Source: an uncultured Bdellovibrionales bacterium (GTDB lineage: Bacteria > Bdellovibrionota > Bdellovibrionia > Bdellovibrionales > Bdellovibrionaceae). Taken from it: 64,000 bases of DNA. Location: the NCBI GenBank assembly GCA_903926205.1, contig CAIYID010000050.1, forward strand, positions 1 to 64,000. The letters run 5' to 3'. A program made the translations under genes and the position numbers. The notes below the pieces were generated by a model. It searched no databases, was not told the origin of the DNA, and saw only the letters and a program-made list of their open reading frames with translations. Shown here piece by piece: positions 18,697 to 26,426 of the stretch (the first letter of the stretch is position 1; each line of letters opens with the position of its first letter).

Positions 18697-19106
18697 TTTT
18701 TTACTTCTTTCATCGAAATAGCGCTGTTGGGACAAATGTTAAAGCAACTTCGACAGCCAAGACAAGAAGATACGTCCACTTCACAGTGCCCGCCGAAAAA
18801 TCCCTTATTAAAGTCTAGGGCAAAAGCTTCGGTGCAATTGGGTAAACAGTTGCGACAGCCGACGCAAATACTTTCATCAATAAAGGCCACAAGTTTCATA
18901 TTTTTTTTAACGGATCGACCGTTATTTTTACCATTGCTATCGAAGATCGCTCCTCGAGAGCAGAGACCAAAGCAAGTGCCACAGCCTTCGCATTTATCAG
19001 GATCAATGGAATGTTGTAGTTTTTTTTCGCCAGTGATGGCTCCAGACGGACATTTGCGGGCGCAGAGAGTACAACCAATACACTCTTTGCTAATTGTATA
19101 TTTCAT
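18693..19106 (-). CDS. Four-cluster [4Fe-4S] ferredoxin-like protein
   Basis: The 137-residue protein contains four complete C-x2-C-x2-C-x3-C motifs (CIGCTLCARKC, CEGCGTCFGLC, CVGCRNCLPNC, CLGCRSCFNIC), i.e. two fused bacterial ferredoxin modules joined by a basic linker (about residues 62-72). It should carry four [4Fe-4S] clusters and act as a low-potential electron carrier in the cytoplasm. It is first in the minus-strand operon with TauE, 213 nt from the divergent magnetosome operon. Fe-S proteins of this type are part of the 'mad' gene set of deltaproteobacterial magnetotactic bacteria. The exact mad number cannot be assigned by eye. Confidence 0.85.
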   Translation of the reverse strand: MKYTISKECIGCTLCARKCPSGAITGEKKLQHSIDPDKCEGCGTCFGLCSRGAIFDSNGKNNGRSVKKNMKLVAFIDESICVGCRNCLPNCTEAFALDFNKGFFGGHCEVDVSSCLGCRSCFNICPNSAISMKEVKK

Positions 19107-19319
19107 AACTATAAAACCTCGACAAAGTGGGTCTGGCTCAATTTTTTTCTCAATTTTTTTTGATCTTGTTCATATTTTTTTAGGATGACAAGCTCAAAAG
19201 TTCTATCTTCATAACATAACAAATGAAAACGGCGATACAAAAGTACAGGATATTATCAGTGATGTTCTAATGTTTGTTGCGGAAATCAAAATTGTGTAAA
19301 GTCTTCATGAGGTTTAAAA

Positions 19320-19913
19320 GTGAAAATCATCTTGAGATTTGTGTTATTTAGCACATCAGGCTTTTCCTGGAAAAGACTAATATTAAGTAGTGTCGTTTTG
19401 TTTTTTTCCAAAGGAGTTTTGGCTGGAGCTCCTCATGATTGTATTTGTCCTTTTGATGGGACGATACTTGAAAATCCCGGTTCCTTGAGCTGTGGGCAGA
19501 TCAAATGTCCTATTTGCGGTGAACATCATATGCACAGGGCGATTTATATAGGAATGCCTCAAGTGAATATGAATGCAGGCCCGGCGCTTCCCATTGTTGC
19601 GCCAGTGATTCCCGTCGCGGTGATGACTCCAGTGGTGCCAACACAAGTTGCTGCTACAGTTCCTCCGACGGCAGATCCTATGTCTCCGCAGACAATCACA
19701 TACACAAACACCATCTCTGGAGTGATCGAAGTGAAGTGTGCTCGCTGTCACAACGGTCCCTTACGTAATCTGATGACTTATGAGAAGGTAAAACCTTATG
19801 TCGACAACGGGTTATTGAAATTGTTGGTCCAATTGGGCGGGCCGATGAATCGTTTTGCAGGTAATGATGCTCAGCTGATTATTGATTGGGCCCAAAACGG
19901 AGCTTTAAAATAA
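19320..19913 (+). CDS. Mono-heme c-type cytochrome-like protein with Cys-rich N-terminal domain
   Basis: The 197-residue protein starts (GTG, behind GAGG) with a signal/anchor helix. A Cys-rich module follows (CICPFDG, C-G-Q-I-K-C-P-I-C-G, then HH), then a Pro/Val/Ala linker (about 85-130) and a C-terminal cytochrome domain with one CARCH heme site near residue 141 and a Met in GGPMNRF that could be the axial ligand. It is the first gene of the plus-strand magnetosome operon. The N-terminal module resembles the zinc-ribbon parts of the proteins at 28.3-29.1 kb. A periplasmic or magnetosome-lumen electron transfer role is likely. Confidence 0.7.
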   Translation: MKIILRFVLFSTSGFSWKRLILSSVVLFFSKGVLAGAPHDCICPFDGTILENPGSLSCGQIKCPICGEHHMHRAIYIGMPQVNMNAGPALPIVAPVIPVAVMTPVVPTQVAATVPPTADPMSPQTITYTNTISGVIEVKCARCHNGPLRNLMTYEKVKPYVDNGLLKLLVQLGGPMNRFAGNDAQLIIDWAQNGALK

Positions 19914-19939
19914 GTAACACTTGAGATGAGGAGTATTTT

Positions 19940-20146
19940 ATGGGAATTATAGCGGGCTTTAAAGAGATGAGCCTCAAGCGGAAAATCAATTTAGGTGTGG
20001 GAATATTCGCCTTAGCCAACGGGATTTATGGTGTTTATGACGAGTATTTCAATGTGATTGATTTTTTAAAAGGCGCGGGGCCCTTGATACTTATTCTGAT
20101 CGGCATCGTGATGCTTTTAGCGGGCCTGACAAAGAAGTTGAGTTAG
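19940..20146 (+). CDS. mamI: MamI-like magnetosome membrane protein (first copy)
   Basis: The 68-residue protein has two membrane helices separated by an acidic turn: 'LGVGIFALANGIYGV', then the YFNVIDFLKGAGPL segment, then 'LILIGIVMLLAG'. This matches the MamI pattern (G-x-W/Y-G, aromatic turn, L-x-G-x-x-P-L, second helix). MamI is needed for vesicle formation in Magnetospirillum. It follows the cytochrome gene by 26 nt and is followed after 2 nt by a second MamI-like gene. Confidence 0.75.
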   Translation: MGIIAGFKEMSLKRKINLGVGIFALANGIYGVYDEYFNVIDFLKGAGPLILILIGIVMLLAGLTKKLS

Positions 20147-20148
20147 CC

Positions 20149-20343
20149 ATGATTCACATCGTTTCGGGCTTAACTCTATTGGGTCTAGGGATTTGGGGCG
20201 TTGTCGATCAGTGGTATTACATCGTTGATTTGTTTAGTGGCGCGGGCCCGGTGGCGTTGGTGCTATTTGGGGCTTTTGCAATATGGGTATCGATAATGAG
20301 TGAAAATAATGAAAACAAAAATGTTGAAAAAGGAAAATTATGA
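20149..20343 (+). CDS. mamI: MamI-like magnetosome membrane protein (second copy)
   Basis: The 64-residue protein repeats the MamI design: 'GLTLLGLGIWGVVDQWYYI', a D-L-F-S-G-A-G-P-V turn and a second hydrophobic helix, then a short charged tail. It is a diverged tandem duplicate of the preceding gene. The stop overlaps the mamA start (ATGA), so it is translationally coupled to MamA. Confidence 0.75.
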   Translation: MIHIVSGLTLLGLGIWGVVDQWYYIVDLFSGAGPVALVLFGAFAIWVSIMSENNENKNVEKGKL

Positions 20344-21110
20344 CAAACGAAAGAAAAAAAGAAGTTAAAAATTCAGTGGTTGATGTGAATCTCAGCATGG
20401 AAGAAAAATCAGACAAAGGCGTATCAGTGAAAGGATCTGGCTCCGCGAAAGAGGGCTCTTTTGATAAAAATTCATTCTTGGTGGGTTTTGATTATGTGAT
20501 GCACGCGACGATGGTCGTGAGTGGTAAGCTTTTGTCCGGAGCAGTGAATGCTTACAATAATGTTTTTTCTATCGATGAAAAAGAGAAAAGCCAAATTCAT
20601 GAAAATTTAGGTAAAAAATATTATAAAAGAGGCGAATATGCCAAAGCCGCAGAAGCGCTTGAATTAGCGGTTGAAGAGGGGCGTGGCACTCTACAAGTGA
20701 ATTATCTTTTGGGAAAAGCTTATTTTCAATCCAACCAATTGGACAAAGCCATTCAATGTTTTGAAAAAACGCTAAGTATGGCTCCTGGAAACAAAGATGC
20801 TCTTTATCAATTAGGCTCGACGTATTTAAAAGCAAAGAATTTCGATAAAGCCATCGAAGTTCTTAACGAAGCTTCTTTAGCTAACCCCGCGAGCGGCGAA
20901 ATTTTTTACAAAATTGGTATTGCTCATGATCGCAAAGGTGAGAACGACCAAGCCATCGCATCTTTCAAAAAAGCCACTGAGCTAGAGCCTGAAGTGGCTA
21001 AATATTATCAGCATCTGGGTTTTTCATTGCAAAGTTCAGGCGATGCGACCGAAGCGGGCAAGTGTTTCAAAAAGGTTTTAGAACTTGAAGCTAACGAGGA
21101 TTTAGAATAA
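20340..21110 (+). CDS. mamA: Magnetosome-associated TPR protein MamA
   Basis: The 256-residue protein has five tetratricopeptide repeats (about residues 80-252) with the usual W/Y-LG-Y/F-A-P spacing (for example 'LGKAYFQSNQLDKAIQCFEKTL'-type units). They are preceded by an 80-residue Lys/Ser-rich N-terminal extension not present in Magnetospirillum MamA. MamA coats the cytoplasmic face of the magnetosome and serves as a protein scaffold. It sits between MamI and MamQ, and its stop overlaps the mamQ start (TAATG). Confidence 0.85.
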   Translation: MTNERKKEVKNSVVDVNLSMEEKSDKGVSVKGSGSAKEGSFDKNSFLVGFDYVMHATMVVSGKLLSGAVNAYNNVFSIDEKEKSQIHENLGKKYYKRGEYAKAAEALELAVEEGRGTLQVNYLLGKAYFQSNQLDKAIQCFEKTLSMAPGNKDALYQLGSTYLKAKNFDKAIEVLNEASLANPASGEIFYKIGIAHDRKGENDQAIASFKKATELEPEVAKYYQHLGFSLQSSGDATEAGKCFKKVLELEANEDLE

Positions 21111-21841
21111 TGGGCGACCGAGCGACCAATATTATTAGAAATATAGCAGGAAGAAAAGCCGAAGGAGGTCCTAAAACGGGCCCTTCAAAAAACCCTTATG
21201 AAGGATTCTACGGAGTCCTTTGGACTTTGGGTTATTATCTCCGCAAAGGCTGGGTGATTGTCCTTTGTAGCGTGATCGGTTTGGTTTCGGTTTATTACTA
21301 CAATCATTTGTATGTCATGGAATGGAATGCGATTCGCGACGGGTCGTCCATCCTTGTTTATCAGCAAATGCGAAGAGATCTAAATAAGAATATTGAGCGC
21401 GTGACCTCTGCCTTTATCCTTCACGAAAAAGATATTTTTCAAAATGTGGCGGAAGCCAAATCCGAGATGCTCGGAATGTCTCCGGAAATGAAAAAAACTT
21501 TGGCGGATAAAGTTGGTCAGGTTTCAAAAAGCGATAAAAATGTCGGTCATCTTATGGGGCAATTTTTCGGTTTAGCTGAACAATATCCAGATTTGAAATT
21601 CAGTGCTGAGTTTCATTACGTAGTGCAAGCACTGATGGAGACCGAGAAATCCATTGCGGCCGCTCGAGTGGCTTACAATATGTCGGTGAATAATTATTTG
21701 ACCGTTTTAGAGACTTGTCCCGGAAATATCTTTGCCTTTATTTTTAGATATAAACCATTGCCTTATTTTGATGCAAATAAAGAGAACACAGAGTTTTCGG
21801 CGATGTTCGAGTCTCTGAAAGAAAGACCGCTGGATAAATAA
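21110..21841 (+). CDS. mamQ: MamQ, LemA-family magnetosome membrane protein
   Basis: The 243 residues contain a basic N-terminus, one membrane helix (about 46-62), and a LemA-type helical domain. That domain has the conserved N-terminal R-R-D-L-x-x-N/I stretch, E-K-D-I-F region, 'FGLAEQYPDLKFSAEFH', the E-x-x-I-A-x-A-R-x-x-YN helix, and a C-terminal P-x-N-I-F-A. MamQ is one of the few proteins essential for magnetosome vesicle formation. The MamA-MamQ-(x)-MamB order matches other magnetosome clusters. Confidence 0.88.
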   Translation: MGDRATNIIRNIAGRKAEGGPKTGPSKNPYEGFYGVLWTLGYYLRKGWVIVLCSVIGLVSVYYYNHLYVMEWNAIRDGSSILVYQQMRRDLNKNIERVTSAFILHEKDIFQNVAEAKSEMLGMSPEMKKTLADKVGQVSKSDKNVGHLMGQFFGLAEQYPDLKFSAEFHYVVQALMETEKSIAAARVAYNMSVNNYLTVLETCPGNIFAFIFRYKPLPYFDANKENTEFSAMFESLKERPLDK

Positions 21842-21868
21842 AGCGATGAGTAAAGGGAGTAGAGTCGA

Positions 21869-22339
21869 GTGTTAAATTTTTTTGAGAGCGCAGAAAATCG
21901 TCTAAAGATCATTTTATTTATGGCCTTTACGATTTTGTGTATTCTTATTGCTGTTTTGAGCGATTATAATTTTGCGACCGGCTCTGGAAATCTTACAATG
22001 ATTCTGTTTGTGATCGCGCAGGCCTATTTACCGGCGCGACGGCTCAGAATTTTTTTCATGCTCAAAGACGATGCTTTTTTCGGGATTTTTCTCCGAGTTC
22101 ATTGTTGGTTGAACACCTTGGCCTTCGTTTGGTCTTGCGTTCATTGTTATGCAACTCATTGGCATAATACCTACTTGTGGATTGCGTTGGGGTTGATGGG
22201 ATGGCTGACTTTTGGAGGAATGATTTTGCGATTTAGATATCCTCCAGCCATCGGTAAGGGCCTTTATTTTCTGCACACGCAAACCATTGTGTTTGTCATC
22301 ATGTGTTTGTGTCTTTTGAAAGGACATTATGTATTTTGA
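21869..22339 (+). CDS. Membrane protein resembling a heme-b/ferric-reductase-type cytochrome
   Basis: The frame starts at GTG 21869 behind AAGGGAG. The 156-residue protein has four or five membrane helices with histidines placed in or at the ends of helices (RVHCWLN; SCVHCYATHWH; YFLHTQT; KGHYVF). This spacing resembles the heme-ligating pairs of cytochrome b561/ferric reductase-like domains. No exact family is recognised. Lying between MamQ and MamB, it is a good candidate for moving electrons across the magnetosome membrane, for example to set the Fe(II)/Fe(III) ratio (inference). Confidence 0.6.
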   Translation: MLNFFESAENRLKIILFMAFTILCILIAVLSDYNFATGSGNLTMILFVIAQAYLPARRLRIFFMLKDDAFFGIFLRVHCWLNTLAFVWSCVHCYATHWHNTYLWIALGLMGWLTFGGMILRFRYPPAIGKGLYFLHTQTIVFVIMCLCLLKGHYVF

Positions 22340-22381
22340 AGTTTTAAATTTAATTTATAATAACAAAGGTAAAGGACTTTT

Positions 22382-22495
22382 ATGATTATACTTTTACTGC
22401 TTATCGGAGTTGGTGTTGGCCTGTACATGGTTTACAAAAAACAGGTTGAAATTGAAAAACTACTTAAAGAAGAGTCTAAGGATAAGACTGAATAA
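22382..22495 (+). CDS. 37-residue single-helix membrane peptide
   Basis: A short ORF with an AAAGGA ribosome binding site 7 nt upstream starts at ATG 22382. It encodes one membrane helix (IILLLLIGVGVGLYMVY) followed by a charged tail ending K-D-K-T-E. It fills the gap between the heme-b-like protein and MamB in the same operon. Its size and layout resemble small subunit or assembly peptides. Some magnetosome clusters have a small gene (mamR) here, but no sequence similarity can be claimed. Confidence 0.55.
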   Translation: MIILLLLIGVGVGLYMVYKKQVEIEKLLKEESKDKTE

Positions 22496-22555
22496 TTTAA
22501 GAGTTTGAGCTCGTTAGGTTTGAGAAAATAATGGATTATTAAGAGAGGTTGTCAA

Positions 22556-23506
22556 GTGGATGACACGCAAAAGCCTGATGGAAAAGTCAGCCAGAGTTGT
22601 GATGATGCCAGAAAAAATGGCCCCAATGCTCGCTGTGCAAAATGTCTTACCAATGTAACGGCATACAATGTCGTAGGTAATGCATTTCTAATTGTGATTA
22701 AAGCCTATCTTGGTATTGTTGGAGGTTCGAAAGCCCTTTTTGCTGATGCTATTCATTCTTTGGGCGATTTACTTGCCAGTTTTATGATGTATATCGCGCT
22801 CAAAGTGGCGGACAAACCCAAGAGCAAAAACTACGCCTACGGACGAGGTAAAGTTGAATATATTTCAGCTCTGATTATCTCCTTCTTTTTAGTCGTGCTT
22901 GGAATTTATATTTTTATTGATGCGGCCAAGGACATTTACGTGGGTCGCTTCACGGCTCCGCATTTAGTGACGGCTTGGGGCGCTCTTATTTCAATTGTCG
23001 TGAATGAGTTAATGTCCAGACAGGCCTCGTGTGTGGGCACTTTATATAATAAACCTTCGATCATAGCGGTGGCTTTAGAAAGCCGCGTGGATACTTGGTC
23101 GTCAGCGGCGGTGCTCGCTGGAATCGTGGGCGCGAAAATTTCCTATCCGATTATTGACTCGATTGCGGCTGTTCTGGTGGCGATTATTATTTTAAAATCA
23201 GCGGCGGACATGTTGATTGAGTCCACTCGAAAACTTTTAGATATCTCAATGGATGTCGATAATCTTGATAAAATTAAAGCCGTCGTTTCGGCGACCACGG
23301 GTGTTCTTGGAATCAAAAATATTCGGACTCGAGAACTAGGTTCCACCTTTGAAGTGGATATCACCGTTTTTGTCGATAAAGATTTAAGAGTGGATCAATT
23401 TCCAGAAATTAAAGAAAACATTGTTGAGGCTGTGCATTCCAAACTCGATTTCGGGGGCGAAGTGATTGTTCATTTTAAACCGTTTGTAGGGGAAAATCAT
23501 GAGTAA
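22556..23506 (+). CDS. mamB: MamB, cation diffusion facilitator
   Basis: The 316-residue protein starts at GTG 22556 behind GAGAGG. It has a Cys-containing N-terminus, six membrane helices and a C-terminal cytoplasmic ferredoxin-like metal domain (about 225-316). The transport site is intact: H67-x3-D71 in helix 2 (FADAIHSLGD) and E175-x3-D179 in helix 5. Segments such as VNELM, SCVG, and the R-x-D-x-x-SSAAV stretch agree with MamB more than MamM, as does its position after MamQ. MamB brings iron into the vesicle and is needed for its formation. The stop overlaps the next gene by 8 nt. Confidence 0.85.
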   Translation: MDDTQKPDGKVSQSCDDARKNGPNARCAKCLTNVTAYNVVGNAFLIVIKAYLGIVGGSKALFADAIHSLGDLLASFMMYIALKVADKPKSKNYAYGRGKVEYISALIISFFLVVLGIYIFIDAAKDIYVGRFTAPHLVTAWGALISIVVNELMSRQASCVGTLYNKPSIIAVALESRVDTWSSAAVLAGIVGAKISYPIIDSIAAVLVAIIILKSAADMLIESTRKLLDISMDVDNLDKIKAVVSATTGVLGIKNIRTRELGSTFEVDITVFVDKDLRVDQFPEIKENIVEAVHSKLDFGGEVIVHFKPFVGENHE

Positions 23507-24794
23507 GAATCAAGAAGGTCGCGAGATTAAAGGTGATGCTTTTTGCAGAAAAGAATTACGACCACTCCTAGTTTTATTGGTGGCTGTACTTTTGGTGACA
23601 TTGGGTTGGATCACCTACCATGAAATCAAAATGAAGCAAGATCCTGTTTACGCGGCCGAATATCACACTCGCATTCATCATCCGGGAGTGACCGATACGA
23701 CCACTAACCCTCTTGGCCAAGCCAAAAATGCGGTTATCCCTTTAATGGCACAGGGGCAAACCGTGGCCGCCGCTGCCGCCGGGGGAATTCCTCCGATCAA
23801 GCTCGGCGATATGGTGACCCATCCTAATTTTGGACAGGATTGCACGAAATGTCATGAAGTGACCGGTCCTAAAAGTCGAAGTCAAATTGCGGGTGGAAAA
23901 ATTCTTTTAACAGCAAATCAGCCTCATCCTTACTGGGGTCCTTGCACGCTTTGTCATACGGTTGTGGATTCGAAGGGAACTCCTGTCGCTTTCACGGCGA
24001 TCGATCCTCGAAGTATTCTGGGTCTTGAATTAACAGAGGCCGATGCCACTTTAACAACGAAATTAGATTTGCCTGATAAAAAAGGACCAATCATTACTAA
24101 AGTTTTAGCCGGTGGCCTGGGTGGTGAGTTGGGTTTTGAAGTGGGCGATATGTTTTACATGGTTAACAATCGCAAGATCGAAACTATTCCTGAATTTGAA
24201 CGCGCTCTTGGTGCTTTCGAAGCCGGAGATGTTGTGCGCGTGACCGTTTGGCGGCAACGAAGAGAAAAAATATTTAGATTCAGTCTGCCGGATGTGGTGG
24301 CGCAAGTGGGCTTGGGTGCTCCTAACGGACAAGATCTGATGAAAACGCCGACGGCGATTGCTATCGCGCAAATTGATCCTAATGCGGCAGTGGCAGATGC
24401 GCCTCTTCCAGCAACGGTCATTGCTGTCGCAGCGATGGGACAAGATGTGAATGCCACAATTTCGACAGATTTTGGTAGTTCGCCTTATTTTATCGTGGTG
24501 GATTTAAATAAAAATAATTTTAAAGTGATTCAAAATGCTGGTGGTACCGGCAAAATCTTGGTGAATGATCTTCTTGATATGGGAGTTGATGCGGTTGTTT
24601 GCGGACACATCGGTCGAACTCCCGCCGACAGCATGATCGAGCTGGGTATTAAAATGTATCCAGGTGTCACTGGAGATGTAAAAGGTGCGATCACCGCATT
24701 TAAACAAGGATCTTTAAAAGAGGCTAACGGTGGGGTGACTCCTGATACAACACCTGTTGGTCCGGGACTGTCTGGTCGAAGGAGAACCCTTTGA
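23499..24794 (+). CDS. mamP: MamP-like protein: magnetochrome x2, PDZ, NifX-type domain
   Basis: The 431-residue protein has an N-terminal membrane anchor (about 24-44) and an Ala/Gly linker. Two magnetochrome motifs follow (CTKCH near 115 and CTLCH near 149, each preceded by an HP-x pair), then a PDZ domain (about 170-262). A C-terminal domain (about 300-410) matches the NifX/NifB 'dinitrogenase iron-molybdenum cofactor' fold, with V-I-A-V-A-A-M-G, 'SSPYFIVVD', and 'GVDAVVCGHIG'. MamP oxidises iron for magnetite growth. The extra iron-cofactor-type domain is not part of Magnetospirillum MamP. It is coupled to the next gene by a 4-nt overlap. Confidence 0.8.
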   Translation: MSKNQEGREIKGDAFCRKELRPLLVLLVAVLLVTLGWITYHEIKMKQDPVYAAEYHTRIHHPGVTDTTTNPLGQAKNAVIPLMAQGQTVAAAAAGGIPPIKLGDMVTHPNFGQDCTKCHEVTGPKSRSQIAGGKILLTANQPHPYWGPCTLCHTVVDSKGTPVAFTAIDPRSILGLELTEADATLTTKLDLPDKKGPIITKVLAGGLGGELGFEVGDMFYMVNNRKIETIPEFERALGAFEAGDVVRVTVWRQRREKIFRFSLPDVVAQVGLGAPNGQDLMKTPTAIAIAQIDPNAAVADAPLPATVIAVAAMGQDVNATISTDFGSSPYFIVVDLNKNNFKVIQNAGGTGKILVNDLLDMGVDAVVCGHIGRTPADSMIELGIKMYPGVTGDVKGAITAFKQGSLKEANGGVTPDTTPVGPGLSGRRRTL

Positions 24795-26416
24795 AAAACG
24801 ATAATTCACTTTCAAGTAGTCCATGGTCTAATTTTGATCTCAGAACCGTCGTGATTATTGGGTTAACAATGGCGGTGGTTATTTGGACGCTTCTCTATGT
24901 CATTGATAAGCCAAATCCCAAACGGCAGGAAGAGGCTCCCATCAACATCGCGCTGAATCAGCCCGCGGCAGATCCGAATCAAGCGGCACCTGTTGCTCTT
25001 GCAAATAACGGAGCTTTTTTAGGAGCGGATCTTGAAGATATCACGCCGGATTTAATGACTCGATTTAAAATTACGGCGGATCGTGGAGTCTATGTTCGGA
25101 AGGTGCTGAATGATTCACCAGCGGAATTAGCCGATTTACGCCGAGCTGACATCATCAATAGTGTGGATGGAATAAAAATTGATGACACCGCGGAGCTAGC
25201 GAATTTTCTTCAGAGCAAAAAAGCGGGAGAGCGAATCAAAATCAGGATATTACGAAATAACAAAAAACAATCTTTGAGTATCACACTGACGGCCAAGGCC
25301 GATAAAACTAAAATTAAAATCAAATCAAAATTAGCCGCAGCAGCGCCCCTTGATGGAGATGCTTGGCTTGGATTAGATGTTCAATCTTTGGACGCGGTGA
25401 TGGTTCGTCAATTGCGACTGCCGAATTCAAGAGGTGTCGTGATCTCTCATGTGGTGGTGGCTTCTCCTGCGGCTCAAAGCGGTCTTGTTCGAGGGGATGT
25501 TGTTCGTACCATTGATAAGATGCCCGTGAACGATCGCATTGGGTTTGCTGAAATTATGGCCAATAAAAATCCTGGTGACATTGTTCAACTTGATATTTTT
25601 AGAAATGGTTTTCAGCAAGATGTGGCAGTGACAGCCGGAGTGATGCCGGTGGATCAAGCCAATGAACCTCCTCCTGCCTTGCCAGGAGCTGATATCGAAG
25701 TGGAAGTTTCTTGGTTAGGTTTGACGGTGGTCCCTATTGATCCTTTGGAGGCTAAAGAGTTGGGACTTCCTGCTGGAACAAAAGGTTTGGCAGTGGATGG
25801 ACTCAGCATAGGGCCTGCTTTTGATGCAGGTTTTCAGGTCGGTGATATTATCATGGCCATCAACGGAATGCCGACAGCTTCGCTCCGTCAATTCAAAGAA
25901 GCGACGGAGGGTGCCCGTGGCGCCATGGTTGATGTTTGGCGCGGCGGTCGGCATCGCTTTGTTACAATTGCAGCTCCCGGACTTGATCGTCAGGGAAATC
26001 AACTTCCCAATTCAGCGGCGGCATCTCAGATTGCTAAGATCCTGCCTGTGGATAATGGCATGAGGTACATTGCTATTGGAGCGATGGGCGATAAAGTGAG
26101 TGTTCAGGTTTCTCCGGTCTTTCCGAAAAGTCCTTACTTTATTATTGTGGATTTAAAAACGGGCAAGTTTAACCCCATCCTCAATCCCAATGCGGAAGCG
26201 ACGGGTATTGTTGCAGCGAAATGGCTGATGCAAAATCATATCGATGCCGTGATCATTGGGCGAATCGGTCCTCGTGCTTTTGATGAACTCAATGCCGCTA
26301 AAATTCCCGTTTATGCTGGAGTCTTGGGAAGTGTGAGTGAAGTGGTGCAAGCTTTTCGCGAAGGTCAGCTTAAACCAAGTGTGACCGTGTTAGGTTCCAC
26401 ATTGAAAACTAAATAA
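24791..26416 (+). CDS. Membrane-anchored triple-PDZ protein with NifX-type C-terminus (MamE C-terminal-like)
   Basis: The TTG start at 24791 has AAGGAG at the correct distance. The 541-residue protein has one membrane anchor (about 13-37) and three PDZ domains (about 75-175, 195-290 and 305-395), each with the GVxVxxVxxxSPA- or G-L-A-type core. A C-terminal NifX-type domain (about 415-525; Y-I-A-I-G-A-M-G, 'SPYFIIVD', 'DAVIIGRIG') follows. There is no protease domain and no heme motif. The layout recalls the separate C-terminal half of the split MamE of Desulfovibrio magneticus. It shares the NifX-like domain with its upstream neighbour, so the two probably arose by duplication or fusion. Confidence 0.75.
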   Translation: MKNDNSLSSSPWSNFDLRTVVIIGLTMAVVIWTLLYVIDKPNPKRQEEAPINIALNQPAADPNQAAPVALANNGAFLGADLEDITPDLMTRFKITADRGVYVRKVLNDSPAELADLRRADIINSVDGIKIDDTAELANFLQSKKAGERIKIRILRNNKKQSLSITLTAKADKTKIKIKSKLAAAAPLDGDAWLGLDVQSLDAVMVRQLRLPNSRGVVISHVVVASPAAQSGLVRGDVVRTIDKMPVNDRIGFAEIMANKNPGDIVQLDIFRNGFQQDVAVTAGVMPVDQANEPPPALPGADIEVEVSWLGLTVVPIDPLEAKELGLPAGTKGLAVDGLSIGPAFDAGFQVGDIIMAINGMPTASLRQFKEATEGARGAMVDVWRGGRHRFVTIAAPGLDRQGNQLPNSAAASQIAKILPVDNGMRYIAIGAMGDKVSVQVSPVFPKSPYFIIVDLKTGKFNPILNPNAEATGIVAAKWLMQNHIDAVIIGRIGPRAFDELNAAKIPVYAGVLGSVSEVVQAFREGQLKPSVTVLGSTLKTK

Positions 26417-26426
26417 TGAGGTAAGT

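Noticed and set aside
24791-26416. TTG start at 24791 considered an artefact and the gene a continuation of the upstream PDZ protein by frameshift.
   Set aside because: A good AAGGAG site, a membrane anchor directly after the start and a complete C-terminal domain on the upstream protein all support two separate genes.
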